Positions 1 through 12,904 of a stretch of DNA of 64,000 bases are shown piece by piece. The stretch's first letter is position 1; every line of letters begins with the position of its first letter. The notes under the pieces are model-generated. The model was not told the origin of the DNA and searched no databases. It saw nothing but the letters and a program-made list of their open reading frames with translations. The position numbers were made by a program, and so were the translations under genes. Origin of the DNA: Cavia porcellus (taxonomy: Eukaryota; Chordata; Mammalia; Rodentia; Caviidae); contig NW_026947486.1 of NCBI RefSeq assembly GCF_034190915.1, positions 20,796,001-20,860,000 of the forward strand. Reading direction: 5' to 3'.

Positions 1-860
1 TATTGACATAAAGCAAATATTCACTAAATGCAACACTGTACTGCAAACAACAAGAATAGTATTCAATGGTAATAGAATAGAATTAATAAAGTTTAGTGCT
101 TATACAAGTAAAGAGATGGTTTGGGGAAGAGGAAAATGACAAAAATAAAATTTGAAAAATTAAGCAATGGAAGATGAAAAAAAAGATAGCAAAATTGAAA
201 TATAGGATCCTATGAAGGAGTTAAAGAATTTTAATAGAATTAGACAAAAGCAACTGAAAATAATAAAGAAAAAAGAAAACAATAAAATAAAGGAAAACGT
301 GAAAATAAAAAAGAAAAATTTTATAGGCAAAAAGGAAAGAATCCTAAATGATACCAAACAAATGTACAAAACAGGAATAAAAAAATTTCTCTATATTTTT
401 GAATTACAGATTTCTTTCCACAATGTGCAGTCTTAGAATTCAGCAAGTCATTTTTTGGCCTTACTTTAAGGTCTGTGAGTTGTGCATTGTCCTCCTACTT
501 TCCAGAGGACTCTGTGCATATATGTCAGACTGTGGCTACCATCAAAACCGATGCATGTCCTTGCTAATGTTGGCAGATGGCCAAAGGGCTCAGACCAGTG
601 GTTTCTGTGCTAGATGTAGGCATTTGGGTATGGGTTGAAACAGACTGCTGGACTTGGTGTCAGTACTTTTAGATCCAGCAACCTCTAAAAGACAAACTTG
701 CCAAACCTGAATTTCCACCATGGAGGGTAGGGCCCCTATGGTCATTCCTAACTTAAGTTTCAACTTCCTGGGGGTGTCTATATCTAGGCTGCACCCTTTC
801 CATGACTACCTTTTGTGGCTGTCTCACACCCAGTCACTGTGGTAGAATAACACTGAAAAC
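1..860. other. A+T-rich flank, no gene recognised
   Basis: The sequence is A-rich (about 120-400) and then mixed. The open frames here are short, low-complexity Lys/Phe-rich translations of A/T runs. I recognise no gene or repeat family; 400-830 could be an old transposon remnant, but I cannot name it. Confidence 0.5.
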
Positions 861-966
861 TTTTTCTAAGACAGGGTCTATGCAGCTCAGGCTGGTCTCA
901 TGCAGCAAACTTCCTACCTCAGCCTCCCCAGTTCTGTGATTATAGCCATGTGCCACCATGCCCAGC
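861..966 (-). mobile_element. B1-like 7SL-derived SINE
   Basis: Read on the minus strand this is a 7SL-type monomer. It has the typical pol III A-box start, the 'gaggctgag' block and a 3' end matching 'agaccctgtct', with a T-rich tail on the plus strand at 861-866. It is flanked by a near-perfect 12-bp target-site duplication (aacactgaaaac at 849-860, aacactggaaac at 967-978, one mismatch). B1 monomers are known from rodents, so this is one of the lineage clues in the window. It is non-coding. Confidence 0.8.
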
Positions 967-978
967 AACACTGGAAAC

Positions 979-2066
979 TCTGAAGGGAAGTTGTGGTTTA
1001 GTTGTTCTATGGCCCAGCTTAAACAATTAACTCCTCCCCAAAGTGACTCCTGATTATTCCTTGTCAAGTCCAGTGGGCACTGCAATGGATTTGTTTTCCC
1101 ATTCTAGTCTCCTGTGTGGAAAGAACCACTTTCAGAGTAAAATACCGTGGTGGTTTTGCAGTTTACAATAGCTATGGGATTTTTTGGGTTAGTGCTGCTG
1201 GCCTAGTCTGTTGTTTATCCCTGGAGCTGCTGACCTTCTGGGATTACCTCCTCTTTCCAGGTGCTGGCCTCTTCCATAATCAGATTGGTCAGTAGGTTAG
1301 TGGATGTATTTTCTGCTAAAGAAATACAAAATGCAGAGCAGCATCAAAGTTGACCAGTGACCATGACCAGGGCATGAGATCTATGGATGTGTAGTTGGCC
1401 AGGATGGATGTGGCTGTCAAACTTTCTGGGCTCCACTCACGGCAGTGGCTACTTGGGGCTCTGGATTCATTGAACATTAAAATTCCTAGAGAAAATGGCA
1501 GCACTTTTCAGGACGTAGAGAGAAGGAAGTAGAAAATGTGGAGCATCGAAGTCCCAGGTGTCTATGCATTTCTTATTATGAATTGGATCAGACTCAGCAA
1601 GAATATTTGCAGCCTTTTTTAAAGAAATCCTGAGTGTGAGTTAACTTCAGCGCTACAGTAAAAGATTCAGAGGAGTTATTGAAGTGTGAGTACTCAGAAT
1701 ACCTGGCAAAGAAGGTACATGCAAGTCATATATACATTGTCTTACTGTAATATTTAAATTGTGTTCCCAACAAATATTTTATAAGTTTCCGCTTTTATTT
1801 ATTGATTGATTTATTTAGTAGTGTGTCATAATGTTATGTTCTTTTTATGGGTTTTTGTGATTATTAGGCTTTACTTTTGTGAATTTTTTTCATCCTTTGG
1901 GCCTGATTTAGCAGGTATCAAGGTCCTCTCCTTTGTCTCAGCTCCCTATCTAGCTTCTTCACTTCAAACTCCACAAACAATACTATTACCATACTTCTTT
2001 TTTTTTTACAAATACATAATTTCCTCTTCCCAAGTTTTTAGTTTTCCATACTTAACTCCTGCATAG
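979..2066. other. Region without recognised gene
   Basis: No coding pattern, splice-framed exon or known repeat was recognised. The sequence becomes T-rich towards 2000, where the neighbouring HAL1-like element inserted. Confidence 0.5.
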
Positions 2067-2083
2067 TCACTCCTATATTTTCT
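2067..2083. repeat. Target-site duplication of HAL1-A, left copy
   Basis: tcactcctatattttct occurs here and again at 5267-5283. This exact 17-bp direct repeat brackets the minus-strand HAL1-like element, as expected after L1-type target-primed reverse transcription. Confidence 0.9.
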
Positions 2084-3420
2084 TTTCCTTTTTTTCAACT
2101 TTCTATTTTTTTTTAAATTTTATTTAAAGAGGAAAAGAAAAAAAAACAGAAAAAGGGTACAAGTTATACAGAATTTCAGAAAAAAATAAACAGTAGGAAA
2201 TCACTAGTTAATACATTACATATTGTTATCTTAGAAATATTTGTTCAAGTTACAAAATTAAAGCATATAAAGTGGACATTCAAACAGTGAGACTGCAAAG
2301 AGTTCTGTTCAATGATCCAACAAAACTCAGTAATATCATTGTCTATCTTATACAATTAAATATGCATGTAGTTATATCGTTTAGAGCATTTTCTTTTCCT
2401 CTCTTTTGTACAATGGCTATTACACATTTTGGGTTTTAATCACTCTCACAGTTCTTATTACTTTTTTGGAAGAGAGTAAAACCAAATGTGACATAACAGA
2501 ACAGAGTCAGTCAAATCAAAAGGGTGGACATAATAGATAATGTAAAAACATAATACAAGGTGATCAACAATGGTTACCATAATGCCTCCCACTATCTCAA
2601 GTGGAATTGTCTATATCATCAATTATAATAAAATTGAACAAAACAGTAAAGAATGAAACCAACAGAACCAAAATATTGGAGACATTATAGGTCTTCAAAA
2701 GTAGATAATAGTCAACCAGAATGGGCGTCATAATGAATCCCACTATCTTCACAGCTGTTGCCTAAACTTTTGAACCTGGTACTATCAAGCAAAACAGAAT
2801 AGAAGAACATCAGTCAAAACAAGATGGTGAGAGCAATACAGGGATTCAAATCAAGTTAATAGAAAATCAAAGTGGGTTACTATAATATATCCTGCTATTT
2901 TTTATTTATTTTTCCCTTAATTAAAAGGATAAAAATAAAAAAGTAAATAATAAAATGGAGATTGAGATAAAAGAGGGCATAACAACAAAATAGCGCAGAT
3001 CAAAACATAACCATTTAAGCAAAATAGTGTTTCACCACAAGATAATCCCGACATAAAAGTAGTTACCATATTGTCTCTTTCCTTGAAATCTTCATATAAC
3101 TTCATATACTGTAGCATCAAATATATCAAAACAATGTAAAACCATTCAAGAGAATGACAGTATTACAGGGTATTTAGAATCAACTAATAGAAAATGAACA
3201 ATGGTTTCTGTATAATCTCCTTGTCTATAAAAGTTTTTGTTTGTACTATCACATATAATAAAATCCAATAAGATACAACATGTTAAGACCTATGGAGACA
3301 GAAGAACAAAAGCTTGATGGTACTTCAAAACAAGATGATATTAAATCAGCATTACCTATTATGACGTTGTTTTCTCCAAAATAGCTGTTCCTATCATCCA
3401 ATCTTCTCTGCCTCCTTTCT
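2084..3420 (-). repeat. HAL1-A 3' UTR of tandem modules (~150 bp)
   Basis: Related blocks recur with the phrase 'ggttaccataatg.ctcc...' near 2572, 2724, 2875, 3059, 3202 and 3350, so the spacing is about 143-184 bp. Each block also has a 'tcaaaacaagat' and an 'actatca...aacaaaacaga' phrase. The copies are diverged. The same modules form the 3' UTR of L1-C (26.2-27.35 kb), L1-F (62.58-63.77 kb) and the other HAL1-like elements. Confidence 0.75.
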
Positions 3421-3482
3421 TTTGAGCTCTTTTTCTGTGATTAGTTGTCAGTTTGTCTTCTTCATTTTGTTTTCTGCTCCAT

Positions 3483-4497
3483 TCATTGTGGCCGCTCTGC
3501 CACTATTTCTGGATTCTTTGTATTTTTCTTTTTTAGAATATCCTGCAATATTCTCTGTAGAGTTGAATTGGTGGTTGCATACTCCCCTAGTTCCTCTTTA
3601 TGCTGGAAGCACCTTGTTTTTCCATCAATTTCCAGGGATAGTTGTGAAGGATATATCAATCTTGGCTGGAGGTTATTATCTTTCAAAGCTTGAATTATTT
3701 CCCCCCAAGTTCTTCATGATTTGATGGTTTGTGCCGAGAAGTCTGCTGTAATTCTGATGGGTATTCCCTTGTAAGTGATCTGTTTCTTGTCTCTGATGGC
3801 TTTTAATATTCTGTTCTTATATTGGATTTCTGGTATTTTGATTATTATATGCCTGGGTGTAGCTCTGTTTGGGTTGTGGGTGGCTGGGGTCCTGTATGCT
3901 TCATACATCTGAGTATCTTTACCTTTTGCTAAATTAGGAAAATTCTCCTGGATTATTTCTGTGAGTAGCTTTTGTAGTTCATTTGTTTGTGCCCCTACCT
4001 CTTCTTTTATGTTCTTAATTCTTAAGTTATAGATCCTCTTATCATCTTCTAGTCTTTGTATTATTGCTGTTTATTTCTTTGTTATTTTTAAGAAGTTTTT
4101 CATTTCATGCTCCCATATTACAAATCTGCCCTCCAGTTCAGATAATCTATCCTCAGATTCTTTCAAGCTGTTATGCCAGTTTTTGATAGAGTTTTTAGTT
4201 TCCTGGTAATCTCTTTGAACCTGCTTCATGTATTCTGTTTTCTCTATTTTCACCATCAAACATTTCTCCCCTTTTTCTCTGTTCTTCCATTCCACCATCT
4301 GTTTTTTCTTGGGTGATGCTTAGCATTTCTCTAACTATTCTGCTTATGTCTTGCTTCAGGTCATTAATAACTTCATTCCTGAACTCATCTATGAGGCTCT
4401 GGAGATAGCGCTTTGTGTCTATTGGTGCTGTGTCTGCTATTGCCTGTTTCTCGGGATTGGGGGCCGAGGAGCCTTTCTTGTTGCTCCCTCTTCCCAT
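3483..4497 (-). pseudogene. HAL1-A ORF1: L1 ORF1p-like RNA-binding protein, broken
   Basis: The likely start is the Met at 4497 (MGRGSNKKGSSAPNP), directly after the G+C-rich 5' region. The N-terminal part is charged and coiled-coil-like. The middle part contains the RRM-like block with EAYRTPATHNPNRATPRHI, typical of L1 ORF1p, and the C-terminal domain follows (3483-3686). The coding series changes frame at least twice (around 4200-4300 and between 3908 and 3686) and has a stop near 4071, so no full-length protein can be made. In the L1 family this protein trimerises and binds RNA as a chaperone in the ribonucleoprotein. The closest relatives in the window are the ORF1s at about 30.3-31.3 kb and 58.4-59.4 kb. 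Confidence 0.85.
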
Positions 4498-5266
4498 ATT
4501 CTTTGTTCCTTATATACAAGCATATATAGGAGGCCCAGCTTCCTTCCCTGTTGGCCACAGTCTGTTTGAATTGCACCGGCTAGGTATTCTCGCCCACTGC
4601 AGTGCACCAGGGAGTTACAAGCCAGGCAGCCTATGCGGGGCCTGCCCCTCCAGGTCAACCTACCAAAGGCTTCACTGCTAGGGTGCACCTCCAGGTGCTG
4701 GGACCTGGGTTGTGCTAGCCTACTGGGTCTCAGCCAGCAGTGTCATGTAGGCTAGGCACTTCTCACCAATCCCGCTTGAGAGGGGGATATGTGACTGAAG
4801 TCACTACAGCGCCCTGTTCCGGCAAGTCTGCCCAGTCCCAGAATGTCCACTGTTGGAGCCTCCTAGACCATGGAAGAGTCCCAGTTTCCCTCACTCACCA
4901 AAGGTCGATGCACAGCTCTCCACCTGTCCCACTCTCAACTCTGTTCACTGATTCCCATTCTCAGAGCTTTCACGCATGTCTCTCCCTGCTGAGCCGATTC
5001 AGACGCAGCAGCGGTGGCATGAAACCCAAATTGCGGCTTCCTGGTGCAGGCTCCAGCTTCCACACTGAGGCTTTATCTGTTCCTGTTACAGCACCAGGAT
5101 TGCATTCCCAGTTGGTTTCTCTCAGCCCAGTTCGTTCTTGGGTCAGCAAGGTATATCTCCCCTTGCTTAGGATTCCTCACTCTGCACGATTCCTGGATTC
5201 TAAGGTGGGTCTCTCAGAGACCCTCTGTAGCTGCTGCTATCTGTCTTCCATGTTCTCCCAGAAGTC

Positions 5267-5283
5267 TCACTCCTATATTTTCT
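5267..5283. repeat. Target-site duplication of HAL1-A, right copy
   Basis: Exact copy of 2067-2083 at the 5' end of the minus-strand element. Confidence 0.9.
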
Positions 5284-5399
5284 AGTACTAACCCTCCATC
5301 CTTCTCATCCTTTGACAGTTCTGTACCTTACTTGGCCTACTGATCTCTCTCTCAGCAGGTTCTGACAACCACACCTAACCTTATGAGAAATCTTAGGGT

Positions 5400-6590
5400 A
5401 CTTGAGAAATTAAAACCAAATAAAAATTAAAGAGAGAAATTATAGAGAGCAGAAATCAATGTAATTGATTGACATGGTAATAAAGACTCTATCGAGTAAA
5501 AAAATCCCTGGACCTGAAGGACTCATTGCTGAATTCTAAAAAACTTTTAACTATATTATGTCATCAATATTCCTCAAGTGCTTCAAAGAAAGTGAAAGTA
5601 ATGGAGAGCTCTCAAATCCATTTATGGAAGCCAGTATCATCCTGAGCCTAAAACCTGATAAAGAATCAATTAAAAAAAATGTAAGGCCAATCTTAAAGAA
5701 CATAGATGCAAAAATTCTCAACAAGATATTAGCAAACCAAGTGAAGTGCATCATACAAAATGATCATACATCATGATGGTCAGAACCAAATAAGTTTCAT
5801 CACAGAGTTGCAAAGAGGATTCAACATATATAAGTCAATAAAAGTAATACACCACATAAACAAAAGCAAAGTCAAAAACTGTATCAATAGATGCAAAAAA
5901 GACTTTCAACAAAATCCAACACCCTTTCATCAAGAAATCCCTGAAGAAAACAGGTGAAGGACTATGTGTGAATATGATAAAAAGCTATTTGTGATAGATT
6001 AACAGCCAAAATTATACTAAATGGGGAAAAACTAACAACATTTTCCCTAAAATTAGGGACCAGATGAGGATGTCCACTATCACCAATCCTATTCAACATA
6101 CTGTAGTATTTGAAACATTAGACAGAGCAATTAGGCAAGAAAAAGAAATAAAAGGGATACACAAAGGAAAGAAAAACTCAAATTATCATTATTTGCAGAC
6201 GACATGATTCTTTACATAGAAGACCCCCAAAATCTCATAGAATTAATAATCAACTTCAGCAATATAATAGGATACAAAATGAATACACAATAATCATTAA
6301 CATTTATGTACACCAATAATGAACTTGAAGAGAAGAAAATTATAAAATAATACCTTTTCACAGTCACTTCAAGAAAAATAAAATACTTGGGAATTAACCT
6401 AACCAAGGAAGTGAAAGAAATCTACAAAGAAAACTACAGTTCTCTAAAGAAAGAGATTGGAGAGGACATCAGAAAATGGAAAGACGTTCCCTAATCCTGA
6501 ATAGGCAGAACCAGTATTGTCAAAATGGCCACAGATACTATGCAGTCCTAATCAAAATACAAACAGCATATTTTTTGGATAGTGGGAAAA
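5400..6590 (+). pseudogene. L1 ORF2 fragment (reverse transcriptase region)
   Basis: The plus-strand frames spell L1 reverse transcriptase in order: the fingers/palm block near 5560-5776 ('[14 protein letters not shown]'), an '[13 protein letters not shown]' block, the catalytic FADDM motif near 6198-6212, and the 'EIYKENYSSLKKEI' thumb block near 6415-6470. There are many stops and frame changes, and both ends are truncated. It lies just right of HAL1-A and is more decayed than L1-B or L1-C, so it is an older insertion. Confidence 0.85.
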
Positions 6591-7446
6591 CAATTCTGTT
6601 GTAGTCAGGGGCTGTGTAGAGAACAGTTAGAATCAGGACACAAAATTTATAATATTATTTATAATGGTCACCCATAGTTAACACAAGAAAATTCAGGAAA
6701 TCTGTCCACAATACTAAACACAGAATATTCAGCCAAGGGTCTGAAACCCACAGCAATGTCCTACATGAGTCCAGATTAAAACCCAGAGCTCATGACAATG
6801 CCTACCACGAGTCCAGCTGGAGATCTAGAGGCATGAGAAGGACTTACACCAGTCTATTTTATGGATCCATGCTGGGAAGGCCCAAAGGTCAGTGGTGGAA
6901 GCTAGAAAGTCTATGCCAGCGGGGTGATGGAGCTATGCTGATAGGTTGAGGGTTCTACACTAGAGCCAAGAAGTCATGCTCAAAACAAAGACTAGGACTG
7001 CCCTGAAAAAGACCACAGCCATCCTCAGTGACACAGAGGCCCTGAAGTCCTCTGAACAATACGCACAGTCAAGTACATGTCAGGAAGCCAGCATGATGAT
7101 TTTGTCCTGGTGATTAAGTGGTGCACATCTTCCCCTCCAGATCCAGGAAGTGATGTTTGATGTAAGGACCAGAGTTCCCCCTATGTGAACCATAGCCACA
7201 CTCACTAACAAGGTTCCAATCTCCTCTGATGACAATGGTCAGACTCACACTGTGGAAGCTGGTCATGATGAGCTCCTTCAGGAGAACCAACAGCTCAAAC
7301 AGCAACACGTAGGAGAACCCACAATGCCTAAACACCTCCCTTCTCCTTCCCCATGTCTCTATTTATGCTGACAACTTTACTCAAGTGGAATATCTATGCT
7401 CAGCACCATGGTGATTTAATTCAGCTGGATTAAATTGGCCATCAAC
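6591..7446. other. Region without recognised gene
   Basis: This is mixed sequence with relatively high G+C from 6700 to 7340. A minus-strand open frame at 7114-7335 has no recognisable domain. The 7080-7330 part might be an old processed pseudogene or LTR piece, but I could not match it. Confidence 0.4.
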
Positions 7447-8029
7447 TTTTTTTTATTTTAAAAAGATTAAGATAAAAGAGGACATAACACAACAGATCAG
7501 AACAGAACAATTTAAGCAACATAGTGTTTCACCACAAGACAACCTGACATAACAGTAGCTACCATAGTGTCTCTTTCCTTGACATCTTTGAGTATACCTT
7601 CATGCACTACAGTATCAAAGATAACAAGCTAGTATAAAAGCATTCAAGAGAATGAAAGTATTACAGGGTATTCAAAACCAACTAACAGAAAATGAACAAT
7701 GGTTACTATATTATCTCCTTGTCATAAAAATTTTTCTTTATACTATCACATATAATAAAATCCAATAAGATAAAACATAATAAAACCAATGGAGACAGAA
7801 GAATACAAGCTTGGTAGGACTTCAAAACAAGATGGTATTAAATCAGCACTAGCTATTATAATGTCTTTTTTTCTTGAAAATAGCTGTTCATACCTTCTCA
7901 GACAATAAAATCAAACAACCCAGAATAAAACTATCCCAACTAATGAATGAAAACATTATAAGGCTTCAAAGCAATATAACGGGGAATCATGAAAACCACA
8001 TAGTTTTATGTATTCTTACCATTTCTTAC

Positions 8030-11000
8030 ACTTGGGAAACTATTTGGTATTTATACATGTGAGTTTAATTTATTTAGCTTATGAATATGGTCTCAAGCTG
8101 CATTCATTTGTTTATAAATATCTCAATGTGATCATTCTTTATAGCTGAGTAGTATTCCATTGTATAAAAATACCACAACTTTTTTATCCATTACTCGGTT
8201 CATCAACACTTAGGTTGTTTCCAAGATGTGGCTATTGCAAATTGTGCTGCTATAAACATAGGTGCACATATATCACTCTGGTATGATGTTTTCAGTTCTT
8301 CTGGGAATATGCCTAGAAGTGGAATAGCTGGGTCGAATGGGACTTCCAATCCCAGCTTTTTAAGGAATCTTCAGGCTGACCTCCACAGTGGGTGCACCAG
8401 TATACACTACCACCAACAGTGCAATAGAGTTCCTTTTTCCCAACACCCTCTCCAGCATTTTGTTGTTGGTAATTCTCTTGATCCTGGCCATTCATTCTGG
8501 AGTGAGATGGAATCTCAGTGTGGTTTTAATTTGCATTTCTCTAATAAGTAATGATGCTGAACATTTTTTCATGTATTTATTTACCATTTGTATTTCTTCA
8601 TCTGAGAACTGTGTATTCATCTCAGATGTCCATTATTGGATTGGGTCCTTGAATTTCAGGGTTCTAATTTTTAAAAATTCTTTATGTTTTAGACAGAAGT
8701 ACTTTGTCTGAGGGACAGATAACTAAGATTTTTTTCCCAGTTTGTGGGTTTTCTTTTCACTATACTGGAGATATCTTTTGACATGAAGAACCTTTTTAAT
8801 AAGACGAGATCCCAGCTATTGATTCTGGGAAGTAGTGTGATTTGATTCCTGTTCATGAATTCTCTACCTACCCCTATGTCTTCAAGATTTTTACCTACTT
8901 TGTCTTCCAATAGATTTAGTGTTTCTGTTTTAATATTCAGATCTTTGATCCATTTAGATTTTAATTTAGTACATGGGGATAGGCATGGGTCTGGCTTTAG
9001 TTTTCAGCATATGGAGAGCCAGTTTTTCCAGCACCATTTATTAAAGAGACTGTCGTTCTTCCAGTGAACATGTTTGGCCCCTTTATCAAGATAAGGTGGT
9101 GGAGTTTGTTTGTAGTTGTGGTAGTATCTTCTAATATATTCCATTGATCTTCAGCTCTGTTTTTATTCCAGTACCATGTTGATTTTACTACAATTGCTTT
9201 GTAGTATAACTTCAAGTCAGGGATTGTGATGCCTCCTGCCTTGCCTTTGCTGCTCTAGAACTGCCTTTGCTATTATAGGTCTCTTCTGGTTCCAGATGAA
9301 TTTTAGGAGTAATTTCTCTAGATCTATGAGGTATGTTGAATGTATTTTCTTTGGTATTGCATTGAATCTGTATAAGAGTTTAGGGAGAATGGCCATTTTC
9401 ACAATATTTGTTCTTCCTATTCATGAAAAAGCAATGTTTTCCATTTTCTGAGATTTTCTGTGATTTCTTTTTTCAGAGTATTATAATTTTCCCTGCAAAG
9501 AACTTTTACTAGTTTTGTGAGATTAACTCCTAAGTATTTCATTTTTTAAGATGTTAGTATGGAGGGTGTGGCTTCCCTTATTTCTCTCTCAGTGATTTTG
9601 TTGTTAGTGTGTAGAAATGCTATTGATTTTTAAGTATTGATTTTGTATCCAGCTACATTGCTGAATTTATTTATTATATCTAGGAGTCTTTCAATGGAGT
9701 TTTGGGGGTCTTCTATGTAGAGTATCATGTCATCTGCAAATAATGATAATTTAACTTCCTCTTTTACAATTTTTATCCTTTTATTTGTCTCTCTTGTCTA
9801 ATTGCTCTGGCTAGTATTTCCAGTACTATACTGAATAGGAGTGGTGATAAGGGACATACTTATCTTGTGCCTGATTTTAAGGTAAAGGCTTTCAGTTTTT
9901 GGCAGTTTAATATGATGCTGGCTGTTGGTTTGTCATAGATAGCTTTTATCATATTGAGGTAAAGACCATCTATTCCAATTTACTGTAAGTTTCTTATCAT
10001 GAATGAATATTGGACCTTATCAAAAGCTTTTTCTGCATCTATAGAGATGATCATGTGATTCTTTTGGCTTTATTGATATGGTGGATAACATTTAGTGATT
10101 TACATATGTTGAACCATCCCTGCATGCCTGGAATGAATCCCACTTGGTAATGCTGTATAATATTTTTGATGATTTGCTGCATCCTATATGCCAATATTTT
10201 ATTGAGGATTTTGGCATCTGTGTTCATTAGGGAGGTGGTCTGTATTTCTCTTTTTTAGTTGAGTCTTTCTCAGGTTTTGGTAGTAGAGTAATATTTGCTT
10301 CCAGGAATGACTTCCCTTTTGATTTCATTGAAGAGTTTGAGAAGTGTCAGTATTAAGTCTTCTTTGTATTTCATGTAGAATTCCACAGTGAATCCATCTG
10401 AGCCTGGGCTCTTCTTTGTAGGTAAGGACTTAATTACATTTTCAATTTATTTAATAGAAATTGGGTTATTCCTCAGTTTTACATCTCCTTGACTCAGCTT
10501 TGGTATTTCATATGTTTCTAGGAATCTGTCCATTTCTTCTGTGTTATTGAACCTTTGAGAGTAGAGGTCTTCAAAATAGGTGTTGATGATCTTCTGTATT
10601 TCCACAGAGTCTGTAGTGATTTCACCTTTTTCATTCCTCATTGCATGAATTTTAGCTTTTTCTTTCCTTTTCTAAATTAGATTGGCTAGGGGCTTATCAA
10701 TTTTATTTATTCTTTCAAAGAACCAACTCTTTGATTCATTGATTTTTTGGATCATTTTTTAGTCTCTATTGCATTCATCTCTGCTCTGATTTTTATACTA
10801 TCCTCCCTTCTTTTGGCTTTGAGCTTGACTTGCTCTTCTTTTTCTAAATATTTGAAGTGTAGCATCAGGTTTTTTATTTGTATTTGTTCTCTTTTCCTGA
10901 TGTGGGAACTCAGTGCAATAAATTTTCCTCTGAGGACTGCTTTCATTGCATCCCACAGATTCTGGTAAGTTGTATTTGTATTTTTGTTTGCTTGTAGGTA

Positions 11001-11816
11001 TTGTTTAATTTCTTCTTTAATTTCCTCTGTGACCCACTGATTGCTCAAGAGTGTATTATTCAATTTCCATGTGTTTGTGGAGGTTTTTCAGTTTCTTTTC
11101 TCATTAATTTCTAGTTTCATGATGCTATGATCTGATAACATGCATGTGATTATTTCAACTCTTTTGCATTTATTTAATTGTATTCTGTGGGCTAGAATGT
11201 GGTCTATTTTAGAGAATGACCCATGTACTGCTGAGAAGAATATATATTCTGATGTTGTGGGATGGAACACCCTTTATATTTCTATCAAGTTCATTTGTTC
11301 ACAGGTGTTAATCAGTTCTGTTATTTCTTTGCTGATTTTCTGTCTGCTTGAGCTGTCCTTCTGTGTCAATAGTGTGTTAAGTTCTCCTGTTATAACTGTG
11401 TTATTGCTAATTTGATTTTTCATTTCTATTAATACTTGCTTTGTATAACTGGGTGCTCTGGAATTTGGTGCATATGTATTTAAGATAGTTATCTCTTCCT
11501 CTTGAAGTATTCCCCTAAACAGTATGTAGTGATCTTCTTTATCTCTTCTGATCATTATTGGTTTGAAGTTCACATTGTCTGCAAACAGAATAGCTATCTA
11601 CACGTTTTTGGAGGTTCCTGTTGCATGTAGTATTGTTTCCCATCCTTTGACTTTTAGTCTATGAGTTTCTTTTTGGGTTAGATTGGTTTCTTGTAGATAG
11701 CATATGGTTGGATGTTGTTTCTTGACCCATTCTGCCAGTCTGTTTCTTTTAATTGGTGAATTGAGACCATTTACATTAATGGTTATGACCGTTATATATT
11801 GTTTTATTGTTGACAT
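8030..11816 (-). pseudogene. L1-B ORF2: endonuclease-reverse transcriptase, broken
   Basis: The protein begins at about 11816 with the endonuclease domain ('TVITINVNGLNSPIKRN'), continues through the endonuclease C-terminal half (11274-11573 and 11088-11270: 'FFSAVHGSFSKIDHILAHR'), then the RT with the FADDM motif near 9720, and ends with the Cys-rich C-terminal region near 8030-8500. It is open only in pieces, with several stops and frame changes, so it cannot encode an active ORF2 protein. The usual length is about 1,270 residues and this region could hold about 1,260. The endonuclease nicks target DNA and the RT primes on it. Confidence 0.9.
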
Positions 11817-11856
11817 GTTATCTTTCTGCTGTTACATCTTTGTCTCTCCATTGTGT

Positions 11857-12840
11857 TTAATTGTCTGCCTTGCCTAGTGGTTTTTTCCTATGTGTGTCTA
11901 GACTACCTTTCAGTATTCTTTGCAGGGTTGGTTTGGTGATGGTGAAGTTCTTCAGCTGTTCTTTGTCATGGAAGTATCTTATTTCTCCATCCATTTTTAA
12001 GGACAGTTTTACAGGGTACATCAGTCTAGGTTAGAAATAATTTTCCTTTAAGATCTGAAGTACTTCACTCCATGCTCTTCTTGACTTCATTGTCTGTGTT
12101 GAGAAGTCTGCTGTGGTTCTGATAGGCTTTCCTTTATAGATGATCTGTCTCTTCTCTCTAACAGGTTTTAATATTCTATTCTTATGTTGGATTTCTGGAA
12201 TGGTGATTATTATATGTCTGGGTGTAGTTTTATTTTAGTTATGGCTATTTGGAACTCTATATGGTTCACTTATGTGTATCTCAGTTTCCATTCTCATGAT
12301 TGGGAAATTTTCAGCTATTACTTCTATAAATAACCTCTTGATATCCTTTGTGTTGTCCCCTTCTTTTTCATTTATCCTTATCAATCTTATGTTGTTTTTC
12401 TTTGAATCATCTTCTAGCTGTTGAATTGTTGTTTCCCTTGTTATTTTTAAGAGATCTTTCCTTTCCTGTTCAGTAGCTGCAGTCTTGTCTTCAAGATCTG
12501 AAATTCTATCTTCACTTTTGTCTGCTTTATGTGTTCTTTTTGTCTCTTATATTGTTCATCCAGGGATTCTTTTTGTTTTGTTCCTCTAATTTTTTACTGT
12601 GTCTTCTTTAGATATGTTCAGCATCTCTTTGATTACTTTTATCATTTCTTCTTTTACCTGGGAGACTATTTCTAGTTTGAATTTCTTTAAAGCTTTCGGG
12701 AGTTATGTCTTTATTTCAGTTACTATTATTTCATGTATTTCAGGTGTATGGTATATATTTTCTTCTATGTACATGGCTCCTAGGCTTTCTTGTGATGGGC
12801 TGGATGTTTGAGATTGCATTTTGGTCTTTCTTTTTGTCAT
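11857..12840 (-). pseudogene. L1-B ORF1: RNA-binding chaperone, broken
   Basis: The start is the Met at 12840 (MTKRKTKMQSQTSSPSQ), matching the start of the L1-C ORF1 at 35873. The stop is at 11857-11859, so the nominal size is about 327 residues, near the usual L1 ORF1p length. An N-terminal charged/coiled-coil part is followed by an RRM-type block (about 12100-12250) and the C-terminal domain. Frame changes and stops interrupt it. The 40-nt gap to ORF2 is typical of the bicistronic L1 layout. Confidence 0.85.
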
Positions 12841-12904
12841 TTTCCTATATTTCCATGTCTCAAGTGTTGTTCCAAAGCTTCCCCTTGGTGTGTTGGACAT
12901 CATC

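Larger units (their letters stand above)
2084..5266 (-). mobile_element. HAL1-A: half-L1 retrotransposon with ORF1 only
   Basis: This 3.2-kb insertion reads 5' to 3' on the minus strand. It has a G+C-rich 5' region (about 4500-5266), an L1 ORF1-like gene (about 3483-4497), then directly a 3' UTR-like segment (2084-3480) ending in an A-rich tail. There is no ORF2 between ORF1 and the 3' region. The perfect 17-bp direct repeat at both ends shows it was inserted as this unit and is not a deleted L1. The layout matches the HAL1 class of mammalian non-autonomous elements, which are thought to use L1 ORF2 protein in trans. The 3' part is made of modules of about 150 bp also found in the L1 3' UTRs of this window. 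Confidence 0.85.

Noticed and set aside
4740..5285. 181-codon plus-strand open frame
   Set aside because: It lies in the G+C-rich 5' region of HAL1-A, antisense to the element, with no domain and a low-complexity Ser/Pro composition.
7080..7340. Possible processed pseudogene or exon
   Set aside because: G+C content rises, but I could not identify any protein in any frame and there are no splice-like edges.
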